Assembly: GCA_913054115.1 (NCBI GenBank)
Contig: CAJXIS010000088.1
Coordinates: 1-8,113 of the forward strand
Source of the DNA: an uncultured Acidimicrobiaceae bacterium
Lineage (GTDB): Bacteria > Actinomycetota > Acidimicrobiia > Acidimicrobiales > MedAcidi-G1
DNA: 8,113 bases
Direction of reading: 5' to 3'
The notes under the pieces are model-generated. The model saw only the letters and a program-made list of their open reading frames with translations, was not told the DNA's origin and ran no database searches. This document shows positions 1 through 5,385 of the stretch, one piece after another (position 1 is the first letter of the stretch; every line of letters starts with the position of its first letter). The position numbers and the translations under genes are program-made.

Positions 1-641
1 AGGCCGTCGCCCAGTGGTGCCTCACCGTCAAGGACGCCGACGAGCGCAAGGTGGGCCGGGACGTGTTCAACGCCATGAACGAGTTGGCGTTGGCCTCGAT
101 CCCGGGCTTCTTCGCCGCCCGCAGCGGTAGCGGCGCCCGGGCGTTCGGCGTCCACCGGGCAGGGACGATTCCTGCCGAGCTCGTGCCACAGCACGTCGTG
201 GTCCTGGGCGGCGACCGCACCGTCGTCGACTCGGCCGCACCGGCGGGTGACGTCACCGTCGCGCCGGCGCCCGCACCTGCCGCCGCGACTCCGACGGGGC
301 CGACCGTGCCCGCGCCGATCGGCCGCGTGGTCGGCACCCGATCGGGCGACAAGGGCGGCGACGCCAACCTCGGCGTCTTCGCCCGCACCCCCGAGGCATG
401 GGCATGGCTCGACGACTTCCTCACCACCGACAGGCTCCGCCGACTCCTCCCCGAGGCCGCCGACCTCGAGATCGAGCGTCACCCGTTGCCCAACCTGCTG
501 TCGGTCAACTTCGTGATCCGGGGGCTGCTCGGCGAAGGGGTCGCCGCCTCGACCCGCCAGGACGGCCAGGCCAAGGGACTGGGCGAGTGGCTGCGGGCAC
601 GCGTCGTCGATGTCCCCGAATCGCTCCTCGGTTCGGCATGA
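1..641 (+). CDS. AtuA-family (DUF1446) acyclic terpene utilisation protein, C-terminal part
   Basis: The reading frame is open from the left edge (first full codon at position 3), so the gene is cut by the window and only about 212 C-terminal residues are visible. The first ~77 visible residues look like the end of the main AtuA domain. An Ala/Pro-rich linker follows (visible residues about 78-105), then the compact C-terminal AtuA domain that begins GRVVGTRSGDKGGDANLGVF and includes NLLSVNFVIRGLLGEGV. The RSGDKGGDAN stretch is the strongest family signature. In Pseudomonas, AtuA is required for growth on acyclic terpenes such as citronellol, but its biochemical role is unknown, so no reaction is assigned. 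The GTG at 51 is only an internal codon, because family-like sequence continues upstream of it. The stop overlaps the start of the next gene by 4 bases (ATGA), indicating one operon. The family assignment is confident; the terpene substrate is not established for this organism. Confidence 0.88.
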   Translation, partial: AVAQWCLTVKDADERKVGRDVFNAMNELALASIPGFFAARSGSGARAFGVHRAGTIPAELVPQHVVVLGGDRTVVDSAAPAGDVTVAPAPAPAAATPTGPTVPAPIGRVVGTRSGDKGGDANLGVFARTPEAWAWLDDFLTTDRLRRLLPEAADLEIERHPLPNLLSVNFVIRGLLGEGVAASTRQDGQAKGLGEWLRARVVDVPESLLGSA

Positions 642-1294
642 GCCTCACGACGGCGACTCCCGGCCTTCTCGATCGGCTCCGCGACGTCCCGGCCCCCCTG
701 CCGGTCCTCGACCGTGTACGCGAGCAACAGCTGACGGACCGGCAGCGGGACCTTCTCGACCGGCTGGTCGAGCTCTTCGACGAAGGATTCGCCCACCTCA
801 CCATGGCCGACCTGGCCGCCCGCCTGAACTGTTCGCTGCGCACCCTCTACGAACTGGCCCCCAGCCGCGACGAGCTGGTGCTCACCGTCATCGACCGCAA
901 CCTGCGATCGATCGGACGAACCGCCCGTGGCGCCATCCACCCCGACATGGCACCGCTCGAGGCGATCCAGGGCTACCTCGAGGCCGCCAACGTGGCCGTC
1001 GCAGGCACCACCGAGGCCTTCGCCCGCGACCTGGCCTCCCTGCCCGCCTGCCAGCGGCTGAGCGACCAGCACTCCGACTACCTCGTCGCCGTCACCCGCT
1101 GCCTGCTCGACCTGGCCGTCGAACGGGGCGACATCGTCGACGTCGACACCACCGCCGTCGCCCGGGTGATGGCCTCGCTGGGCCGCAACTTCTCGCGGCT
1201 CGACGTCTTCACCACCCTGCGGACCACGCCGAAGGAGGCCGCCGACGCGGTCCTCGACCTCCTGATGCGCGGCCTCACCACCCACCGAGCCTGA
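638..1294 (+). CDS. TetR/AcrR-family transcriptional regulator
   Basis: This 218-residue protein is probably a dimeric ligand-responsive repressor controlling this operon or a divergent one outside the window. An N-terminal tail of about 30 residues precedes the first DNA-binding helix (TDRQRDLLDRLVELF, about 33-47). The helix-turn-helix spans about 54-73 (LTMADLAARLNCSLRTLYEL) and is followed by APSRDEL leading into helix 4. This TLYELAPS-(K/R)-DEL form is common in an actinobacterial TetR subgroup, replacing the more usual YYHFPSK. The remaining ~130 residues are helical and divergent, as expected for a ligand-binding domain, so the effector cannot be read. The ATG at 638 was chosen because it overlaps the upstream stop as ATGA. 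No clear Shine-Dalgarno sequence is seen, so translational coupling is likely. In-frame sequence upstream of 638 lies within the AtuA coding region and is not part of this gene. Confidence 0.88.
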   Translation: MSLTTATPGLLDRLRDVPAPLPVLDRVREQQLTDRQRDLLDRLVELFDEGFAHLTMADLAARLNCSLRTLYELAPSRDELVLTVIDRNLRSIGRTARGAIHPDMAPLEAIQGYLEAANVAVAGTTEAFARDLASLPACQRLSDQHSDYLVAVTRCLLDLAVERGDIVDVDTTAVARVMASLGRNFSRLDVFTTLRTTPKEAADAVLDLLMRGLTTHRA

Positions 1295-1299
1295 CCCCC

Positions 1300-1305
1300 G
1301 GAGGT
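1300..1305 (+). promoter_or_regulatory. Strong Shine-Dalgarno for the TIGR03084 gene
   Basis: GGAGGT lies 6 bases upstream of the ATG at 1312, in the 17-base gap after the TetR stop. It is a near-perfect anti-SD match and fixes the start of the next gene, although that frame is open far upstream inside the TetR gene. Confidence 0.85.
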
Positions 1306-1311
1306 TTCATC

Positions 1312-2106
1312 ATGCACGTCACCGAGGTCGCCACCGACCTGGCGGCCGAGCAGCAGGTCCTCGACGACCTCCTCGCCGGGATCGCCGACGCCGACTGGGC
1401 CACACCGACACCGAGTCCCCGTTGGAACGTGGCCGACCAGGTCGCCCACCTCACCTACTTCGACGGCACCGCTGCGCTCGCCATCAGCAACCCCGACCGC
1501 TTCCGCACGGCGCTCGACGACCTCATGGGCGTCTCCGGCGGGGGCGCAGAGGCCGTCGACGACCTCACCCTGGGGCGCGCCAGGAAGATGCCGCCCTCCG
1601 AGGTGTTCGGGGCCTGGCGGACCAATCGCAGCCTGCTCGCCGACGCCGCTGCCACGCTCGCCGACGACACCCGGGTCATCTGGTACGGGCCGTCCATGGG
1701 CGCCAAGTCCTTCCTCACGGCCCGACTCATGGAGGTCTGGGCCCACGGCCAGGACATCGTCGACACGCTCGGCCTCGACCGGCCGGCCAGCGATCGGCTG
1801 CGCCACGTGGCCCAACTGGGGGTGATCACCCGCGGCTGGTCGTACGTGAACCGCCGGATGGACGTTCCCGAGGGAGAGGTCCGGGTCGAGTTGGCCGCAC
1901 CCGGCGGCGAGTGGACCTGGGGCCCGGACGACGCCCAGAACACCGTCCGGGGTGATGCCGAGGACTTCTGCCTCGTCGTCACCCAGCGCCGGCACGCCGA
2001 CGACACGGAGCTCGAGATCGAGGGCGAGGTCGCACGCGACTGGCTGCTCCTGGCGCAGGCCTTCGCCGGCCCTCCAACCGACGGCCCAGCCGTGGGGAGC
2101 ACCTGA
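1312..2106 (+). CDS. TIGR03084-family metal-binding protein (DinB/mycothiol-dependent isomerase superfamily)
   Basis: This 264-residue protein has an N-terminal DinB-like four-helix domain (about 1-160) and a C-terminal domain (about 165-255) containing the pattern GEWTWGP. The domain layout matches the TIGR03084 family, related to mycothiol-dependent maleylpyruvate isomerase (MDMPI). In MDMPI the metal is held by one His from an early helix and a later Glu-xxx-His pair. Equivalent residues are visible here: H46 in WNVADQVAHLTYFD and E141/H145 in LMEVWAHGQDIVD. A bound divalent metal and use of a thiol cofactor such as mycothiol are therefore plausible, but the reaction is unknown. The start is set by the GGAGGT site. 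The stop overlaps the hydratase ATG by one base (TGATG), so the two are probably translationally coupled. The family call is good; a specific role in the pathway, such as isomerisation or detoxification of an electrophilic intermediate, is inference. Confidence 0.85.
   Translation: MHVTEVATDLAAEQQVLDDLLAGIADADWATPTPSPRWNVADQVAHLTYFDGTAALAISNPDRFRTALDDLMGVSGGGAEAVDDLTLGRARKMPPSEVFGAWRTNRSLLADAAATLADDTRVIWYGPSMGAKSFLTARLMEVWAHGQDIVDTLGLDRPASDRLRHVAQLGVITRGWSYVNRRMDVPEGEVRVELAAPGGEWTWGPDDAQNTVRGDAEDFCLVVTQRRHADDTELEIEGEVARDWLLLAQAFAGPPTDGPAVGST
2094..2099 (+). promoter_or_regulatory. Shine-Dalgarno for the enoyl-CoA hydratase
   Basis: GGGGAG lies inside the end of the TIGR03084 gene, 6 bases before the ATG at 2106. 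It supports that start, which overlaps the preceding stop by one base. Confidence 0.7.
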
Positions 2107-2870
2107 TGTCCGTCGTCCTGACCCAACTCAGCGACGGCGTCCTCACCGTGACGCTGGCCGACGAGGAGAACCGCAACGCCCTCAGCGGCCGACTGGTCGA
2201 AGAGCTCAACGACGCCCTCGACGCAGCCGACGGTGACCCCGAGGTGAGGGTCGTCGTCCTCACCAACTCGGGCCGGGTGTTCTGCGCCGGCGCCGACCTG
2301 TCCGAGCGCTCGTCCGGAAAGGGCAGCGGCACCCGCAAGCCGGTCGACCCGTCCCGCCTGTTCTCCCGCTTCGCCAAGTCGCCGAAGGTCTACGTGGGCC
2401 GGATCGCCGGACACTGCGTCGCCGGAGGCATGGGTCTGGCCGCCGCCATGGACATCTCGATCGCCGTCGACGACGCCAAGTTCGGCTTCACCGAGACCCG
2501 CATCGGAGTCGCCCCGGCCATGATCTCCGTCGTCTGCCTCCCGAAGATGCGTCGGGCCGACGCCAGCGCCGCCTACCTGCGGGGCAACCGGTTCCTCGCC
2601 CCCGAGGCGGTGCGCCTGGGACTCATCAACCAGGCCGTCCCCGCCCATGAACTCGACGCCGCCGTGGATGCCGTCGTCAGCGACGTCCTGGCCTGCGGGC
2701 CAGGGGCCCTCGCCGCCGCCAAGCAACTGCTCGCACAGGTCCCCGACATGCCCGTCGACGAGGCCTTCGCCTGGACCGGCGAACTCTCGGCGTCCCTCTT
2801 CCGAAGCGACGAGGCCAAAGAAGGCATGCAAGCCTTCCTCGACAAGCGCCCACCCCCCTGGGCGCGCTGA
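2106..2870 (+). CDS. Enoyl-CoA hydratase/isomerase family protein, LiuC/AtuE-like
   Basis: This 254-residue crotonase-fold protein is full length for the family and likely a soluble enzyme acting on an acyl-CoA thioester. The two oxyanion-hole segments are visible: VFCAGADLSE (about 58-67) and AGHCVAGGMG (about 101-110). Of the two catalytic glutamates of classical hydratases, the second is kept (E130 in FGFTETRIG), while the first position is glycine (G110). The sequence TETRIGVAPAMIS closely resembles methylglutaconyl-CoA hydratase (LiuC/GnyH) and isohexenylglutaconyl-CoA hydratase (AtuE), which also carry glycine at the first site. Those enzymes act in leucine and acyclic terpene breakdown, which fits the AtuA gene upstream. 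The C-terminal region (from about 195) forms the usual trimerisation helices. Hydration of a 3-methylglutaconyl-type or similar branched enoyl-CoA is a reasonable guess, but isomerase or lyase activity is also possible in this superfamily. Confidence 0.88.
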   Translation: MSVVLTQLSDGVLTVTLADEENRNALSGRLVEELNDALDAADGDPEVRVVVLTNSGRVFCAGADLSERSSGKGSGTRKPVDPSRLFSRFAKSPKVYVGRIAGHCVAGGMGLAAAMDISIAVDDAKFGFTETRIGVAPAMISVVCLPKMRRADASAAYLRGNRFLAPEAVRLGLINQAVPAHELDAAVDAVVSDVLACGPGALAAAKQLLAQVPDMPVDEAFAWTGELSASLFRSDEAKEGMQAFLDKRPPPWAR

Positions 2871-2872
2871 CA

Positions 2873-2878
2873 AGGGAG
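2873..2878 (+). promoter_or_regulatory. Shine-Dalgarno for the ThDP-dependent lyase
   Basis: AGGGAG lies in the 14-base gap after the hydratase stop and 6 bases before the ATG at 2885. It supports this start. Confidence 0.75.
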
Positions 2879-2884
2879 CACACC

Positions 2885-4525
2885 ATGACGCACGGAGGCT
2901 CGATCGCCGCACGGGCACTGAAGGACGCTGGTGTCGGCGCCATCTTCACGCTGACCGGCGGGCACATCATGCCGATCCTCGACGGGGCCCTCGACGAGGA
3001 CATCCCGGTCATCGACGTGCGCCACGAGCAGGCCGCCGTCCACGCAGCCGACGCCTACAGCCGCCTCAACCCCGGGCGCATCGGCTGCGCCGTCCTGACC
3101 GCCGGCCCGGGCGTCACCGATGGCGTGACCGGCATCGCCAACGCCTGGCGGGCCAACAGCCCGATCCTCGTGATCGGCGGCCAGGGACCTTTCTCGAGCC
3201 TGCGCCGCGGCTCGCTGCAGGAGATGGACCACGTCGGGATGATCCGTCCCATCAGCAAGTGGGCCGACGCCTGCTTCCAGACCGACCGCATCCCCGAGTA
3301 CATCGAGATGGCGGTGCGCACCGCCGTTTCCGGGGTCCCGGGGCCGGCCTTCCTCGAGATCCCGATCGACGTCCTCATGGCCCCCGCCTCGTTCGACGAC
3401 GCCCGCTTCCCCACCGTGCGCACCACGCCGCCGATGGTCCGACCCGACCCCGCCGACCTCCAGGCCGCCCTCGACGTGTTGGCAGCCGCCGAGCGGCCGG
3501 TGCTGCTTGGCGGGACCGGCGTCAAGTGGTCGCAGGGAGGCGCAGCGCTGGCCCGGTTCGCCGAGGCCACCCGGATCCCCGTCTACCTCAACGGCATGGG
3601 TCGGGGCATGCTGCGCGCCGACCACCCGCAGTTCTTCAACCGCACCCGCCGCCAGGCGATGAAGGAGTGCGACGTCTTCATGTTGGTCGGCTCACCGCTC
3701 GACTTCCGGCTCCGGTTCGGCGCCTCGGTGCCCGCCGACGCCCGGATCATCCAGTTCGACATGGACGCAACGCTGATCGGCCAGAACCGCTCCGCCGACG
3801 TGGGCGTGGTCGGCAACATCGGCGCCGCACTCGAGCTCCTGACCGACCTGCTGGAGGAGACCGGTTCCTCGCTCGACTTCAGCGCATGGAGCGACCGCCT
3901 GCGGGCCGACGAGGACGCCGCCGCAGCGGCCCTCGAGTCACAGCTCACCTCCGACGAGAGCCCCGTCGATCCCCTCCGCTTCGCCGCCGAGATCCGCGAC
4001 TTCATCGACGAGGACACGATCCTCATCGGCGACGGCGGCGACATCGTGGCCCAGTCGTCGAAGGTGATCCCGGTCCTGCGGGAGAACTGCTGGATGGACC
4101 CGGGGCCGCTCGGCACCCTCGGCGTCGGGATGCCGTTCGCCCTGGCCGCCCAACACTCGTTCCCCGACCGGCGGGTCCTGATCATCTACGGCGACGGGGC
4201 GTTCGGCCTCAACGGCTTCGAGTACGACACGGCGGTCCGGTTCGGTCTGCCGATCGTCGGCATCGTGGGCAACGACGCCGCATGGGGACAGATGCTGCGA
4301 CCCCAGGTCGGCCTGTACGGCGCCGACCGCAAGGTCGCCGTCGACCTGGCGCCGACCCGCTACGACCGCGTGGTCGAGGCGTTGGGCGGCCACGGCGAGT
4401 ACTGCGAACGGCCCGACGAGATCCGCCCGGCGCTGGAGCGGGCGTTCGCCGCCGGGAAGCCGGCGCTCGTCAACGTGATGATCCGCAAGGACGAGGGCTC
4501 CCTCAAGGGCAGCACCTACATGTGA
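2885..4525 (+). CDS. ThDP-dependent lyase/carboligase (2-hydroxyacyl-CoA lyase / benzaldehyde lyase / oxalyl-CoA decarboxylase group)
   Basis: This 546-residue protein has the three-domain ThDP fold: pyrimidine-binding domain (about 1-170), central domain (about 185-325) and pyrophosphate-binding domain (about 360-535). The cofactor-activating glutamate is E48 in VIDVRHEQAAVHAADAYSR. From memory of benzaldehyde lyase, its active-site His29, Glu50 and Gln113 correspond to H27 (GGH), E48 and Q112 (SLQEMDHVGM). DPGPLGTLGVGMP (405-417) is typical of this superfamily. The metal/pyrophosphate motif begins GDGAFG at 436 and ends in N463-D464 rather than Asn-Asn, followed by AAWGQ, which recalls NNQSWGA of benzaldehyde lyase. 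Members cleave or form C-C bonds: 2-hydroxyacyl-CoA to formyl-CoA plus aldehyde or ketone, oxalyl-CoA decarboxylation, or acyloin cleavage. Automated pipelines often label these proteins acetolactate synthase, but a role in branched amino acid synthesis is unlikely beside AtuA and a hydratase. It is the last gene of the plus-strand operon. Confidence 0.85.
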   Translation: MTHGGSIAARALKDAGVGAIFTLTGGHIMPILDGALDEDIPVIDVRHEQAAVHAADAYSRLNPGRIGCAVLTAGPGVTDGVTGIANAWRANSPILVIGGQGPFSSLRRGSLQEMDHVGMIRPISKWADACFQTDRIPEYIEMAVRTAVSGVPGPAFLEIPIDVLMAPASFDDARFPTVRTTPPMVRPDPADLQAALDVLAAAERPVLLGGTGVKWSQGGAALARFAEATRIPVYLNGMGRGMLRADHPQFFNRTRRQAMKECDVFMLVGSPLDFRLRFGASVPADARIIQFDMDATLIGQNRSADVGVVGNIGAALELLTDLLEETGSSLDFSAWSDRLRADEDAAAAALESQLTSDESPVDPLRFAAEIRDFIDEDTILIGDGGDIVAQSSKVIPVLRENCWMDPGPLGTLGVGMPFALAAQHSFPDRRVLIIYGDGAFGLNGFEYDTAVRFGLPIVGIVGNDAAWGQMLRPQVGLYGADRKVAVDLAPTRYDRVVEALGGHGEYCERPDEIRPALERAFAAGKPALVNVMIRKDEGSLKGSTYM

Positions 4526-4547
4526 CCCGGTGGCCCGGTGCCGGCGA

Positions 4548-5345
4548 CTACGGGCCGGTGGCGGCTGGCCGGTCGGTGGCGCTCCACTGCGACCACGACC
4601 CGACGTAGAGGCGTCCGCGACCCAACCCGGCGTGCTCCATGGCGATGAGGTCGTGGCAGGCGCTGACCCCCGATCCGCAGTAGGCGACCACCTCGGCGGC
4701 ATCGGTGACGCCGAGCGATTCGTAGTGATCCCGCAGTTCGTCGGGCGACCGGAACCGGCCCCCGTCGAGGTTGGCTGCGAACGGGGCGTTGCGGGCCCCA
4801 GGGACGTGTCCTGGCCGCGCGTCGACCGGCTCGGTCTCGCCACGGAAGCGCTCGGGGCTGCGGGCGTCGAGGACGATTCCCGACCCGGCGTGCCCCGCCA
4901 CCTGCCCGATGTCGGCGAAGGCGTCGTCGGGCCACGGGCGCACCGGGCAGTCGACGGCGGATCGCTCAACCGTCCCGGTCTCCAGGGGCCCGTCCCAGGC
5001 CTGCACTCCACCGTCGAGCAGGAACGCGTCATGGCCGAGCACCCGCAGCATCCAGACCAGGCGGCCGGCGCTCATGCCCCCGCTGTCGTCGTAGGCGACG
5101 ACCGCATCGTCCGGCCCGATGCCGAGGGCGCCCAGCGCTTCGGCGAAGTGCTCGGCCGTGGGCAGCGGATGGCGCCCGCCTTCGGGGCTGGGAGGCGCCG
5201 TCAGGTCACGGTCGAGATCGACGAAGACCGCCCCGGGGAGGTGGCCTGCCGCGTGGGCCTCGCGCCCGGACCGTCCGTCGAGGTACCAGCGGACATCGCA
5301 GAGGACGACATGGAGGCGAGGGAGTTCCCCTACATCGACGATCAC
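4548..5345 (-). CDS. Two-domain sulfurtransferase (rhodanese / 3-mercaptopyruvate sulfurtransferase type)
   Basis: This protein of about 265 residues has two rhodanese domains. The N-terminal one is inactive and carries the GHLPGAVFVDLDRDL signature (about 34-48); the C-terminal one is catalytic and carries GHVPGARNAPF (about 179-189). The active-site loop is AYCGSGVSAC, with the persulfide-forming cysteine at about 223. CGSGV(S/T) resembles mercaptopyruvate sulfurtransferases more than the CRKGVT loop of thiosulfate sulfurtransferases. The conserved C-terminal GSWSQW (249-254) is present. Expected activity is sulfur transfer from a thiol donor to cyanide, thiols or thioredoxin. The start is uncertain: no ATG precedes the first domain after the amidase stop, so GTG at 5345 is used here, with an in-frame GTG at 5360 as the alternative. 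Neither has a clear Shine-Dalgarno sequence. The open frame further upstream overlaps the amidase and is spurious. It is the last gene of the minus-strand operon, and its link to the other functions is unclear. Confidence 0.87.
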   Translation of the reverse strand: MIVDVGELPRLHVVLCDVRWYLDGRSGREAHAAGHLPGAVFVDLDRDLTAPPSPEGGRHPLPTAEHFAEALGALGIGPDDAVVAYDDSGGMSAGRLVWMLRVLGHDAFLLDGGVQAWDGPLETGTVERSAVDCPVRPWPDDAFADIGQVAGHAGSGIVLDARSPERFRGETEPVDARPGHVPGARNAPFAANLDGGRFRSPDELRDHYESLGVTDAAEVVAYCGSGVSACHDLIAMEHAGLGRGRLYVGSWSQWSATDRPAATGP

Positions 5346-5385
5346 CCCGAGAGGTTGCACCCGACGATGTTGGCAGACCGTGCCG

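Noticed and set aside
51..641. GTG at 51 as the true start of a small 196-residue protein
   Set aside because: The frame is open to the left edge and residues before the GTG continue family-like AtuA sequence, so the gene is simply cut by the window.
1455..2918. A 487-codon open frame on the minus strand opposite the TIGR03084 and hydratase genes
   Set aside because: It is low-complexity (Gly/Arg/Ser-rich), has no recognisable domain, and lies antisense to two clear genes. Long antisense frames are expected at this GC content.
2885..4525. Acetolactate synthase large subunit (ilvB) for the ThDP enzyme
   Set aside because: There is no small subunit gene nearby, the active-site pattern fits the benzaldehyde lyase / hydroxyacyl-CoA lyase group better, and the neighbours are catabolic.
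4532..4556. Inverted repeat GGCCCG / CGGGCC as a possible bidirectional terminator at the convergent junction
   Set aside because: The stem is only 6 bp with a 13-base loop, lacks a T-tract on either side, and such repeats occur by chance in DNA this rich in GC.
2647..4608. A 653-codon plus-strand open frame overlapping the ThDP enzyme gene
   Set aside because: It is an Arg/Pro/Gly-rich translation in the wrong frame of a well-supported gene, with no family motifs.
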